A stretch of DNA of 64,000 nucleotides from Aradus depressus (GCA_963662175.1 OY759221.1:38004045-38068044); one strand, 5' to 3'. Numbered from the stretch's first letter, positions 44,691 to 55,705 are shown. A program made the numbers and translations. Notes: generated by a model not told the origin, from the letters alone.

Positions 44691-45575
44691 TGGGGGAGCG
44701 CATGTAGCTCAGAGGTAGGGTGGTGCTAGCGAAACCCGGCTTACTTACCTTTTTTTATCCGGAGGTCAAAAAAACTTGAGCACGCCATTCTTCGGTAGGG
44801 ACTTTAAGCGACTCGTTAAAGACACACCCTAGTAATGTCATGCCCTCGGGCTCATGTGCACAAGAGCGTCCTACAGTAATAATAATAATAATAAACTGTC
44901 TTTATTAATTTGTCAAAAATACAAATACAATTCAAAATTATGGATAACATTTTGACAGATATCCCTGGTACATACCATCGGGGGAAGTTCAAAGGCTATA
45001 GTTTTTACTTTATTTTCTATTATGTTATCTATGCTAATTAGCCAAATTATATGTGGTATTAAAACTAGAAGTTCTAGCCTTGATTTCTGCTCTTTCCAAA
45101 TCAGTCAATGCAATTTTATTACAGAGTTCAATAAAAAAACTATTCCATATACCCGCACTATTTTGTTAGAAATCAAAAACTAACCCGTATTCCTCATTTA
45201 AGTTAACAAAATCTTTATACCAGAATACGCTTCTCCTCATAACCTCACGTGCTAAAAGTTTCGGGTATCTATTATCTGGTAACAGTAATGTTCTAATTAT
45301 ATAAGTACGGTGCAGTTTCAATGTGTAAGAGATGTAAGATTTCAGGAACTCGTTAAAGACACACCCTAGTAGTGTCATGACCTCGGGCTCATGTGCACAA
45401 GAGCGTCCTCCCATTTATCTATGGTTTTTTTCAAGTAACTCAACCTGGGTAGATAAAATTTACATCTCCTGCCGTAGAGTCGGGCTCTGGAGCGTCGAAA
45501 GAGCGCTTCTGATAGTAGGCGATATGACCTCGAAGTTGTCATTTGAGCTTAAACTGGCTACTGAGAGGCCATAAG
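44691..45575 (+). repeat. SINE1 split by a LINE
   Basis: A degenerate head (GCGCATGTAGCTCAGAGG) and body run to 44872; the body and tail resume at 45348 and run to about 45575. The two edges repeat the same 62 bp. Confidence 0.8.
44873..45347 (-). mobile_element. 5'-truncated LINE (type B) with 62-bp flanking duplication
   Basis: Minus-strand insertion of 475 bp ending in a TAATAATAATAA tail at its left. The coding end (from 45347 down) reads YIIRTLLLPDNRYPKLLARE and VMRRSVFWYKDF, then in another frame AGIWNSFFIELCNKIALTD, related to the 29.5-30.06 kb LINE. Flanking SINE1 sequence 44811-44872 is duplicated at 45348-45409 with 2 mismatches. Confidence 0.8.
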
Positions 45576-46093
45576 TAGTAGACTGCTCTTATGCAACTGT
45601 TGCCTGAGATATGGAATTTGATAAAAGCGCGCTAGTCAGTCCACGGAGGGTCGAGGCAGCCGAAGGTATTCAGAGACCGCTCGCTCTCTATGGTTTCATC
45701 ACTGATTAGGTTTCTCGACCCTTCAAGGACCGACGTTCACATCAAAGGACACGTTCCCACAGAAGAAGCCATTCAACAAAATTTCTAAGGCGTTGGAAAC
45801 CTTTACTATGAACCAGGCAACAACGATCGAGTAGTGGAAACATCACATTGTTGGCTCCAACGTTCCAATCACGAGAACCTGTCACAAAAGGGCACAGCCG
45901 TGGGTTAGAACACGGAATTGGCTGACCTTTTTTTAACACCACCTATGTAACCTTAATCCTACCCAAAAAATTCCAAACAAATATTTCAGGTTTTCAAATT
46001 TTTTTTTTTTGTTGTTAATCCATAATTCTAATTGTTCCCGCTGGTAGTATATCACTTATTGTTCATCAAAAGCAATATTAAAATGTAAATAAT
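45576..46093. other. No gene recognised
   Basis: Moderate GC sequence from 45600 to 45940, no domain recognised. Confidence 0.35.
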
Positions 46094-46103
46094 AAAATAC
46101 TCT

Positions 46104-46459
46104 GAGGACGCCGGTAGCTCAGTGGTATGCGTGCTTGCCTTCTGAGTTCAAGATCGTGGGTTCGAAACTCGGCCAAGACCCTTAGTTTAATAAAGATAAA
46201 CTAAAACGTAATAAACTAACGTAAAAATAAACTTAAGCACGCCGTCCTTCGGATGGGACGTTTAGCGATGGTCCCGAGCATGTACGATGTCAGTCCTTAA
46301 AGACCCCTGCCCTAGGTGAATAAAAATTTAGGGTAGGCAAAATTTGGGACTCCCATAGTAGTCGGGCTCATGTTCACCAGAGTGACAAAAGAGCGCTCTG
46401 GTAGTAGACGACATGCCTCGTAGTTAAAGCCCGGGCATGAATTATAATAATTACCTATT
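46104..46459 (+). repeat. SINE1 with 10-bp duplication
   Basis: A box TAGCTCAGTGG, B box GGTTCGAAACTC (decayed), tail GCCCGGGCATGA. AAAATACTCT flanks at 46094-46103 and 46460-46469. Confidence 0.9.
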
Positions 46460-46599
46460 AAAATACTCTAAAAATTTTTTTTTTTTTTTTTAAACGAAGA
46501 GAATCGCCGAAATGTTGATTTTGTTATGATAACTTCTAAGTTGAGGAACGCAGACATATTGTGGAAACTTGTAATAAATAAATAAAACAAACTTATTTT

Positions 46600-47060
46600 T
46601 TGAAATATTGTCTATTCCACTTAAGATATATATACATATATAACTACCGGTTTCGGCTTTATACCATCGTCAGGTCTAGTTATGAACTCATTGGAGCCAG
46701 AGCGGACCAACCCACAATTTTTCGGAAAATGAGTTATTACCATCCTGATGTTGGCATAGGTTCCCTTTTTCAAAACCAGTGTGGATCACTTAGTTTCTTC
46801 ACTTCAGTGATAGATAGCAGCACTTTAAGTTTAGTCCACAAGTATTTTGTGCATATATTTTCAAAGTCACAATGGATCATACGGCCTTCAAAAACTTTAT
46901 AGAACACAAAAAGGGATCACTCATCCAATAATATTCTAAAATTTCAAATATAAATAAATATTTAGGGCCCATTTATGGAGATAAACAAAATGTACTCAAT
47001 TTTCAATTGTCATTTTCTACCTGTTCAGTTTCAACCAGTTGGTCCGCTCTGGCTCCAAAC
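46600..47060. repeat. Repeat with 21-bp inverted pair and hammerhead-like core (family F)
   Basis: TTGGAGCCAGAGCGGACCAA at 46691 is perfectly complemented at 47038-47058 (21 bp including the last base). The motif at 46643-46676 lies just outside the left arm. Confidence 0.55.
46643..46676 (-). ncRNA. Hammerhead-like motif, F family
   Basis: Minus-strand order: GAC, CTGACGA, extra T, GGTATAAAGCC hairpin (GGT/GCC with a wobble), GAAA, CCGG, TA, GTTA. Stem II is weak. CCGG with flanking A and T gives a minimal stem III. GTTAT can pair with ATAAC on the other side of the core as stem I. Confidence 0.4.
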
Positions 47061-47158
47061 TCCGCATTTGTTTTATGTATTTGTTATGATAGCTGAAATG
47101 TTGAATTTTTTTATAAAAACAGCTGCTAAAGAGATTTTAATTAGTAATTATAAATATA

Positions 47159-47505
47159 GGTTAGGTTAGGTTTTATGACTCATGCCCGGGCTTTAACTAC
47201 GAGGTCATATCGCCTACTACCAGAGCGCTCTTTCGTCACTCTGGTGGACATGAGCCCGACTCTACTGTGGGAGTCCTAAATTTTGCCTACCCTAAATTTT
47301 TATTCATCTAGGGTAGGGGTCTTTAACGAGTACCTGACATCGTACAGGCTCGGGACCATCGCTTAACGTCCCATCCGAAGGACGGCGTGCTTAAGTTTAT
47401 TTTACCTCCCAAATAAAATAAACTAAGGGCCTCGGTCGGGCTACGAACCCACGACCTTGAGCTCAGAAGTCAAGCACGCATACCACTGAGCTACCGGCGC
47501 CCTCT
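47159..47505 (-). repeat. SINE1, full-length, 12-bp duplication
   Basis: Complete head, body and tail on the minus strand; flanks ATTATAAATATA at 47147-47158 and 47506-47517 are identical. Its sequence is close to the 40948-41295 copy, even in a shared B-box variant (GGTTCGTAGCCC), implying a common source. Confidence 0.95.
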
Positions 47506-47814
47506 ATTATAAATATAAAAAGACTATTAATTAAATTCGCTTTTATTTAAAGTGAAAAAAGACAAAAAACGGTCGAAGCAACAGAAGCCGGCAGTGCCAG
47601 GTGTTCGGAGCTAGACACAAGACAGTCGAGTTACAGACATGAACCAAGAGACATCACAGTGATGTTAGACACGTGAGTGTATAAAAGTGTAAATAGAAAA
47701 TCGGAGAGTTGTGACTTGGATTTTTTGTAGATGAAGTAGCCATCATCAGTATATTGTATATCATGTCCAGGACTGGCATTGAAACATTTGGTTAAGTGTG
47801 TGTGTGCATGTGAA

Positions 47815-47960
47815 GACGTTACCTCCCGATAGAACAAATGAATCAACATTGTATCCAGTACCTTCTACAAATTTTAAGAACGACACCTATTGATTTTCAG
47901 TGAAATCGGTCAAAAGGGAGAGGGATTTGAGGGGAGATCAAAATTAACCAAAATTAAAAA
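47815..47960 (+). repeat. P-family fragment
   Basis: ACGACACCTATTGATTTTCA and GTGAAATCGGTCAAAAGGG. Confidence 0.6.
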
Positions 47961-48023
47961 AAAATAAGTGACGATCGATCCCTGATTTAGATGTTTTGTA
48001 CTAAGATAAATGCAGTTTTCAGA

Positions 48024-48342
48024 CTTAGGGTTAGGTTAGGTTGCCCGGGCTTTAAACAACGAGGTCGTACTACCTAAGCGCTCATTTGTCACTCTGGTGG
48101 ACATGAGCCCGACTCTACTGTGGGAGTCCTAAATTTTTATTCACCTAGGGTAGGGGGGTCTTTAACGAATACCGGACATCGTACAGGCTCGGGACCATCG
48201 CTTAACGTCCCATTTGAAGGACGGCATGCTTAAGTTTATTTTACCTCCCAGATAAAATAAACTAAGGGCCTCGGTCGAGCTTCGAACCCACGATCTTGAG
48301 CTCAGAAGTCAAGCACGCATACCACTGAGCTACCGGCGCCCT
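48024..48342 (-). repeat. SINE1, 11-bp duplication
   Basis: Minus-strand copy with short internal deletions; flanks CAGTTTTCAGA at 48013-48023 and 48343-48353. Confidence 0.9.
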
Positions 48343-48364
48343 CAGTTTTCAGATTCACTCATCG

Positions 48365-49510
48365 TTTGATGTTGCTTTTCCAGCTGCACGCTTTACAGTG
48401 GAAGTTCTGAAATTAGTCTGAAATACTATTCATTTTCGCCGGAATTCTCTGTTTTTCGACCAAAATTTTGATTTCAAAAATGGAAAACAACAAAAAAAAT
48501 TGTCTAAATGTCTTTGCACACGATAATTCCCGATAGAATAAATGTTTCAACACGAAATTTCATATTTGTATCCAGAACCGCATAAGAACAACACCAACTG
48601 ATTTTCAGCCCATTCAGACAAAGGGTAGAGGGAGATTTAGGGGGAGGCGTAACACAAAAACACTAATAACTGCCGACTTAATGGACTACTGAAAGTAAAT
48701 AAAAATAAAAATAAAATAAAATAACTTTATTGACATTCTTTTAAAACAAAAGCCACTCCTTTTGGAAATTTTGAGTCTACTGCTCTTTCAACAGAAGAAA
48801 TCAGAAAAGCAATCCGAAGAGAATCCGAAATAAAGTCAGAAAATAAATTTTAAAATTAATGAAAAAAAATTGGAAAAAAGGAAAATGACAACTGATTTTA
48901 ACGATTGTTCCTAAATTAAATTATTTCTTAAACTGTTACTTCTTCTTTTTTTTAGGCATATCAACCACGAGGGCATTGATGCCTGACTGTTCAAAAAAGT
49001 ATGAGATCCTGAAGAGAAACCGGGGGGCGAACGGAGGGGGGACCCCGCACAGGACCCCGGGGCACCCAGTGAGCCTCCCAGCCAGGCCAGGGGACAAGCA
49101 ATGCCACAACCGGGCGTCTCTCTTTAGGCATTGGGCTTAGGCCCAGGTGTAGCTAGGCCTGTTAGAGAGGGTGTGCTTGTATGTGGCACCGACCACACCC
49201 TCCAAGCCCGGGACTATATCAGTCCAGAGATCCCAGCGGAGCCGATCAAGCTCCCCAGCCCAGCCACCGTCCGGACACCGAGATACCCCAGGGGCCCCGC
49301 ACAACTGTTACTTCTTGAATAAAGATAAAATAAAAATAAAAATAAAACAAGATAAAATAAAAACACAAGTAAAAATGAATGTATCGACATAAAATTTAGT
49401 ATGATCGATTTTTAACTAAAACGATCAATTGGTTTTAGAGGGAGAGTAAAACTTCATTGTTTAATTCGTGCTGGGGAAGTACATTGCCGGTGATGACTTT
49501 TTATTCACTA
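48365..49510 (+). repeat. P-family repeat interrupted by AT-rich and GC-rich inserts
   Basis: The left part runs 48365-48690 to ACTGCCGACTTAATGG. The right part resumes at about 49376 with ATGAATGTATCGACATAAAA and ends at GGGGAAGTACATTGCCGGTG. The interruption holds an AT-rich segment and the GC-rich insert. Confidence 0.7.
48945..49312 (-). mobile_element. GC-rich retroposed insert with 14-bp duplication
   Basis: Flanked by AACTGTTACTTCTT at 48931-48944 and 49313-49326. A T run near 48946-48954 is the complement of a short poly(A), so it lies on the minus strand. Its composition is sharply GC-rich against an AT-rich background. I do not recognise the source; no A/B boxes are seen, and no long frame on the minus strand. 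It may be a SINE or a truncated LINE 3' end. Confidence 0.75.
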
Positions 49511-50208
49511 ACATAAAAGGGGGCAAAGTTTACTTCGCCGAAAGTGGTGCCATCTCTTATCTCTGAAACATATTAAACTGTCGTCCCATTTCGTCCTAAG
49601 TTAGTGTTTGAAGTGGTGTAGAATAGAGATGAGTGTTGTGAGGAGGTTGCCTCAGTCCACTTCAACCCTACAATAACATTAGTGAGTCCTTGAGAGGCCG
49701 GGAGGTCATCGATAAAACGGGGACCAGCCAAGAACTGGAACAAGTAGACGCAAGCTCAGCTCTTGGACCTTCAATCTTGCTAAGTAGCAGCTACTGCCAA
49801 TTTATCCTGAGTACCTTAGTATCAAGTACCTTAGTACCAAGTACCTAGTATCTAGTACCTACTCCTCTGACAAGTACAACTAGGCACTTCTTCCTCACTC
49901 TTTTATTCCTGTTTCCTTCAGTTTCCCTATCTTTATTTCTCTTTTGAATGCTGTCAGACTTGAATGAAACTCAGGGCTGTTTCTTTGCCCATTTCATCAT
50001 CTGGGATCCTTGGAAGAGCGCATTCTGACGAACAGCCATTCAAGCGAATTCCATTGAACTGTTATTCACAGATGTAGGTAGAGTGGTCAGTGGCGGACCT
50101 GCTACCCAATGTTCAGCCGATTTGTCGCCTCCTGGTGGAGAAAGAAGAAAAAGAAAACACTATGACCCTGCGCCGGGGACGACTGCAGGCACGCCGGTGG
50201 TTGCCCTC
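49511..50208. other. No gene recognised
   Basis: Ordinary mixed sequence; a short cluster of AGTACCTAGTA-type words near 49810-49865. Confidence 0.35.
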
Positions 50209-50671
50209 GGCACACAGTGTGAAATTTATGAGTTTTGATTTTCAAAATTTTCAATTCTCAAAATTCAATTTTTGATCAATTTGGATAAAACTAGGCGCAA
50301 AATATTTGTGAAAGCTGGTTTTTTATCAGGTAACTGCGGGTTTCACAATCAATGAATCCATTAAAACCACCAAAAGTGGCAAAAATAGCCAATATATTGA
50401 ATTGGGACCACTTTTGGCTAAAGTAAATATTGAATTCGTAATCAGCGACCCAAAAACATTCATTAAAGTTGAAAAAAACCGTTAACAAAAACTTAGACAA
50501 AAAAAATTAAAATTTTTTAAAATTTTCGCGGGGTTTTGGCATCTGTCAATTGGCATATAATACCTTGATTGTGAAACCCGTAGTTACCTGATAAAAAGCC
50601 AGCTTTCACAAATATTTTGCACCTAGTTTCATCCAAATTGATCCGAAACTCATAAATTTCACACTGTGCGG
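50209..50671. repeat. Foldback element, arms about 110-140 bp
   Basis: CACAGTGTGAAATTTATGAG, AAATATTTGTGAAAGCTGG and TTATCAGGTAACTGCGGG (left, 50211-50350) are repeated inverted at 50560-50670. The left arm has a short extra segment. No coding sequence or hammerhead-like core. Confidence 0.85.
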
Positions 50672-50831
50672 CGCCAGCGAACTCCCCACATTTATCCCGA
50701 GCTCTCTCGGCGCGCCAGGGAAATTAAGGTGGGCTGAAAGTGACCGCTTATCGTCGCAGTTGGTCGGCAGCGGTCTCTCCTAGTCTACCATAGCAACTGA
50801 GAAATAAATAATTATGTTTTATTTCCCTTAG

Positions 50832-51075
50832 TTCCCTGGGAGTGCCAACTTTTGCCTACACTAAGTATTCACCTATAGTAAGAGGTCTTTAACAAGTACC
50901 TCTGATATCGTACAGGTTCGGGACCATCGTTTAACGTCCCATCCGAATAACGGCATGCACAAGGTTTTTTCACCTCTCAGATAAAAAAAAAACCTAAGAG
51001 CCTCGGCCGGGGTTCGAACCCGCGATCTTGAGCTCAGTCAGCAAGCACGCTACCTTCTAGCAACCGGCGCCCTCA
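50832..51075 (-). repeat. SINE1, tail-truncated
   Basis: Head at the right with B box GGGGTTCGAACCCG (plus view) and body; the tail past GTGCCAACTTTTGCC is absent. Confidence 0.8.
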
Positions 51076-51084
51076 TAACTAACT

Positions 51085-52125
51085 GTTCAGGGTAACAATT
51101 CAAATCAGAAATTTGATGTGTGTTACGTTGAACATGATAACTCCCAAAAGAATGAATGTATCCATACAACAATTCATATTTAAATTCAAATCCTCAAGGG
51201 ACTGAGTTGATTAAATCGTGCCAGGGAGGTACATCGCCGATGATTCACCGGCAATTTTTTTTTTCATTTTTGGAATTATAGGATTGGAAGACATGAAACT
51301 TCGGTGAAAACTCCAACTTCGAATTTATTAGCGATTACATAACTTCCCCTATTCTTCGTGGAACTAGAGATGTAATATTGTTCAAATAAATTCCTATTGA
51401 AGGCGTGTTTCATGGAGCAAGGCGGAACTAATATTTGTGACGTCACCCACTGTTCAATTTAATTTCTTCTATTCTTTTTCATTTTCAATATATTCCGTTC
51501 TTTGAACTTCTTTATAAAAGGTAATTAAATGAAGGAAGACTTTGAAATGGAAGCATTAAATCAAAATTGAAATATTTGTTACATCTATTTGATATTCAAT
51601 ACAGCTCTGATAGATATATTCGGAATTTACTGAAAATTGTTATACACCTTTAAGAGGCCATATGTATAATTGGTTCATTTGAACTTGGCCGGTGAGATTG
51701 TTACATTCTTATCTATACGATGTATTGGGAAAGTTATATAATTGATCAGAAATTCGATGTTCAGTTTTCACCGAAATTTCATGTTTTCCGAATCCCTGAT
51801 ACCAAAAATAAAATAAAAAATTGTCGGTGAATCACCAGCGAGAATTTAGCGAACGACTGTTTTCGTTCTCCGTCAGAAAACCAATTTACGGATTTGGCTG
51901 AAAATGAATGGGTATCTATTCGATACATCTGTAGTATTTAGAGAAAATGAATGGGTATCTATTCGATACATCTACAGTATTTAGAGTTTTTGAGTTGGAC
52001 CCCCTCTTTAAGCCCTTAGTAAAACCTATTTATTTTCAGTAAAATCGGTAAGTTGGTTTCAAAGAGATAACGACAACTTATTTGTTTTCCTCGCGCCGAT
52101 GATTCAGCAATGAGGTTTTTCAATG
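51085..52125. repeat. Two P-family repeats with unassigned spacer
   Basis: First at 51085-51365, ending in the inverted left end (ACATAACTTCCCCTATTC); second at 51700-52125, starting GAAAGTTATATAATTGATC. About 330 bp between them is unassigned. Confidence 0.6.
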
Positions 52126-52720
52126 AGGATATTAACCCATTACATCTGTGTAACCTTCCCAATGGGTTGTCACCTCATCTGCCAACTTAAAATGAACCAA
52201 TCTTAAAATTCCCCTCTTATTTTTTGAACCAATTCTGCCAAGTTATGCGCATACAGTATTATTTATGTGTGTTGCCTTTGACATTTCAAAGCTTGGAATC
52301 CCTCCTCTGTTCGTTCTGCCTGCAAAATACCAGTGGTCGTTAGAGCTCTCTTTATTAATGTATTCAAGAACACGATCAGACTGTGTAACGGGGAGAAATA
52401 AAAAACAAAAAATGTTAAAAGAGAAGCCTTTCATTTCAACGAAAATATTCTGGTGATCAGCTAAAAGCCAGCTCCACACAGTTATTTCTGATATATAAGA
52501 GTAGGCGGTGAATGTGCACATTGCCCGGAGAATGTGTACATTTCCCGGTGAATGTGTACATTTCCCAAATAGAGGAATGTTGCTAAAGCCTTTCATTATC
52601 AAATAATGGTCTCATCGCGGTCGTATGTCGGGGATCTCGAGCTAAATTTATATTTTTATTATTATAATCTTTTATTTTTATATTTATTTTTACTTAATTT
52701 ATTTTTTATATTATTACCAT
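52126..52720. other. Short direct repeats; no gene
   Basis: GAATGTGCACATTGCCCGG-like 20-bp units occur three times at 52505-52570, with similar words at 53575-53610. Confidence 0.4.
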
Positions 52721-52950
52721 TGCACATATTTTACTCATAGTGTATATATAATTATTATTTTTCATTACAGATCGATATTTTTATTATTTAATAATAATTA
52801 TTATTATTTTTCAAATATTTAGTTATTGTACATTATGCCATTTATTATTTTACTTTGTCCTATTATCCATAATTGTAAACAAATTTACTTATGGTTTGTA
52901 CTGATTGTAAATATGCATAATATATAAGAAAAAACTTATTCACAAAAAAT

Positions 52951-53238
52951 ATGTTTCAAATTATGATATATATAATGGATCTAAGAGCTATGACAGGGCT
53001 GATTACAGGACACTGTCATATGAACAAACACCTACACAATATGGGCATCGCTAGAAGCCCTCTGTGCAGGAAATGTGGCGAGGAAAATGAGACTCCGGTT
53101 CATATTCTAAGCCGGTGCGGGGCACTAGAAAGCAGACGTTTCCACTGCTTCGGGTCTGCCATAACGGAACTGAAGCAGGTAATGGAAGGAACCTGCCGAA
53201 GAATCCTGGACTTTATTAAAGATACAGGGCTGCTGTAG
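52951..53238 (+). pseudogene. R1-like LINE polymerase C-terminus
   Basis: Reads MTGLITGHCHMNKHLHNMGI then PLCRKCGEENETPVHILSRC, a CCHC-type module (C-x2-C-x8-H-x4-C) at the end of R1/I-group polymerases, and ends RILDFIKDTGLL with a stop at 53238. This 95-codon frame is uninterrupted, so it is younger or less decayed than the 2 kb fragment, but the RT and RNase H domains are missing. Confidence 0.8.
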
Positions 53239-53330
53239 GGACCAACACACACAGGGCACACAATAGGCCTACTCTGGCCGCGGTGACACAAATCAGCCCG
53301 CGGAAAAAAAAAATTATATAAATATATATC
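53239..53330 (+). other. LINE 3' UTR
   Basis: GC-rich tail CACACAATAGGCCTACTCTG and GCCCGCGG followed by an A run (53303-53313), consistent with the 3' end of the preceding LINE. Confidence 0.5.
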
Positions 53331-53638
53331 ATAATTAAGTTATCAAACCTGACATACTACTTATGATTTGTTCTTTTCATATCATGTATCCGAAAGAATT
53401 AAAGTTCGGTCCTTTTATAATTGTTTCTTGAAGCAGTACATATTCTACGTAAAAATTACATTTTTTTAAGTATATTTTACTGTATTTGCATCGAGAGCGA
53501 AAATAAACTCAATTCGTACATGTCTTTCATTTGTGAAACATCGTTGTACTCACTTCCTCCAAATGGCTGGGGAATTTGCACATTGACTGGTAAATGTGCA
53601 CATTAGCCGCTCTAGTCACATTTACTGTAACAGTTAGT

Positions 53639-53924
53639 TATTGTGGTTCGTGCCCGGGTTTTAACTAGGTTATATCGCCTACTAACAAAGCGCTCTTTCG
53701 TCGTTCTGGAGGATATGAGGGTATTTTGCCTTAGGTTTATTCATCTAAGGTAACGGAACTTTGACAATTACCTGACATCGTACAGGCTCGAAACCACATC
53801 GCTCAACACTCCGAAGAACGGCGTGCTCAAGGTTTTTTCACATCACAGATAAAAAAAACGGGGTTTGAACCTGCGATCTTGAGCTCAGTAGGCTTGCATG
53901 CTAACTCTGAGCTACCGGCGCCCT
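53639..53924 (-). repeat. SINE1, degenerate
   Basis: TGCCCGGGTTTTAACTAGG at the tail and CTACCGGCGCCCTC at the head; internal deletions and decayed boxes. Confidence 0.8.
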
Positions 53925-54650
53925 CTTCACCCTAACATGTACACCACTTTACTATACTGCTAGTATACATATACTCTTTGATGCTTTTTTACGCATCATT
54001 TGATGCTTTCTTGCGTGAGCGATACCGTTATTTAACACAAGTTAGGGGGCAGGAAACATGACGCCCTAGGCAATCGACCAGTGTACCGTCCCTCTCTCAA
54101 AACCATGAATATCGATACACTCACACATTTATATAAAATATATCAATAGGCATGCGTATATGCGTATAATTATTATTTGTTGCGTACCACCGGCAATCAA
54201 TCCAAGCTGAACTAGTTATATCTAAACTTTTACTTCTGCAGGTATACAAAGTATTAGATAAGTTATGTAGTCTCACGAGGTGGCAACCTAAAGCTCGATT
54301 CAAACATCGAATGGGAGAAGGCGTTGTGGGAGGAGCCAACACATAAAATAACTGTTAGCTCTTGATTTTCATGAAATTTTCACTTGCTTTAAGTTTTATA
54401 TTTTAAAACTATGTATTTTATTGTAGACTAGCTGCAGTACCGGTATCATTCAGCATTTACAGATCTAACCTAAACTATTTTTTACGTTTTGGCATTTTGT
54501 AACCTTTGTATCAATCTCACAAAAATGGATCAATACTACATCTTTCAAAACAAAATCAAAACCTGAATTGAAGGCCGAACGCAACTATTAAATGTAACAA
54601 GAGCACAATAAATGTGTCGAATCACATATTAATTAATAAACCGAAATCTG
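53925..54650. other. No gene recognised
   Basis: A possible P end at 54235-54275; otherwise unassigned. Confidence 0.35.
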
Positions 54651-54654
54651 GATT

Positions 54655-54875
54655 AAAAACCGAACGTAAGTATTGAATGTGTGTTTCTTAAACTTCTCTG
54701 GGATATTGAATTGTTGGTTTTTTCCGGCATTTCTAAAGGTGTCTTCTTTTTTTTCTCTGACAATATTTCGGGACACACGTCCCTTCTTCTGGTCACTATT
54801 CGTTCATCGAAGACAACTCTGGAAGAAATTCCGGAAAAAACTAACAGTATTGAATGAATCAAAAACACAATAAAT
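54655..54875. repeat. Inverted repeat flanking a hammerhead-like core (family K)
   Basis: GGTTTTTTCCGGCATTTCT at 54716 and GAAATTCCGGAAAAAACTAA at 54829 are inverted relatives, with TGTCTTC / GAAGACA further in. Overlapping frames on both strands (54653-54868, 54673-54873) come from the symmetry. Confidence 0.65.
54759..54794 (-). ncRNA. Hammerhead-like motif, K family
   Basis: Minus-strand order: GAC, CAGAAGA, extra A, GGGAC, GTGT loop, GTCCC, GAAA, TA, TT, GTC. Stem II is a strong 5-bp hairpin; GAC/GTC gives stem I. The universally conserved U4 is A (CAGAAGA for CTGAAGA), so catalysis would be expected to fail in this copy. Confidence 0.4.
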
Positions 54876-55475
54876 GTGCAAAATTACAAACGCCTCTGGA
54901 TAGTAAAGCCTAAAGCCTTCCTTGAAAAGTATTCTAAATGTAGGTGAGAACCGCATCGAAATCTGTTGACGGATTCCAACGTTTATCGCAATTACACAAA
55001 GATTGTCAGGTAGCTACAGACAGAAATTGTATTTTATAGGTACAGATGTACCACTGAGGATGACACAATAGTACTCAAAACATGAAATTCCGGTTGAAAA
55101 CTCATGATAAAATAACTTCCCCTGTAGCTGGAGAAGTAATATTGGAGTAAAAAGCCTAATTTTGAACCATTGCATTTTAAAGAATGAAGAAAAGCTTTTT
55201 GAAGAGAAAAGTTTTATTTTTTATAATAACGAAGAATCATTAATTTAGCTTATTCCAAATATAAAAAATAAAGAGAAATAAGTTAATGAGATTAAAAAGA
55301 GACAGTTTAAAATAATGAGAATTGAGTTAAAGAAAAATAAAATATAACGAAGAAATAAGATCTTATGAACAAAATTGTATCTCTGAAGAGCTTTTGAAAA
55401 ACAAGATGCACGTTTTACGAACTGAGGGATACATTAATTGAATTTAGAGATGAAAGAATATATTAAAATGCAGGA
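54876..55475. other. No gene recognised
   Basis: A P left end at 55060-55140 (AAATAACTTCCCCTGTAGCT); the rest is A-rich. Confidence 0.4.
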
Positions 55476-55705
55476 GAGCGCCGGTAGCTCAGTGGTAGTA
55501 CTGAGCTCAAGATCGCGGGTTCAAAACCGACACGGCAGGTTTTTTTTATCTGAGAGGTGAAAAAGAAACTAGATAGACAAAATTTGGGATTCCCACAATA
55601 GAATTGGGCTCATGTCCATCAGAGCGACGAAAGAACGCTCTGGTGGTAGGCGATATGACCTTATAATTAAAGCCCTGAAGGGCATGAGTCCCAATAACTA
55701 ACTAT
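55476..55705 (+). repeat. SINE1, internally deleted
   Basis: GAGCGCCGGTAGCTCAGTGG head with intact A box, B box decayed (GGTTCAAAACC), large body deletion, tail GGGCATGAGTCC. AATGCAG on both sides may be a 7-bp duplication. Confidence 0.8.

Noticed and set aside
49131..49392. Two overlapping plus-strand open frames as a gene
   Set aside because: They lie in the GC-rich retroposed insert, where stops are scarce by composition, and they oppose the direction of its poly(A).
50211..50670. Hammerhead-like motif in the 50-kb foldback
   Set aside because: No CTGANGA or GAAA words in the right order in either arm.
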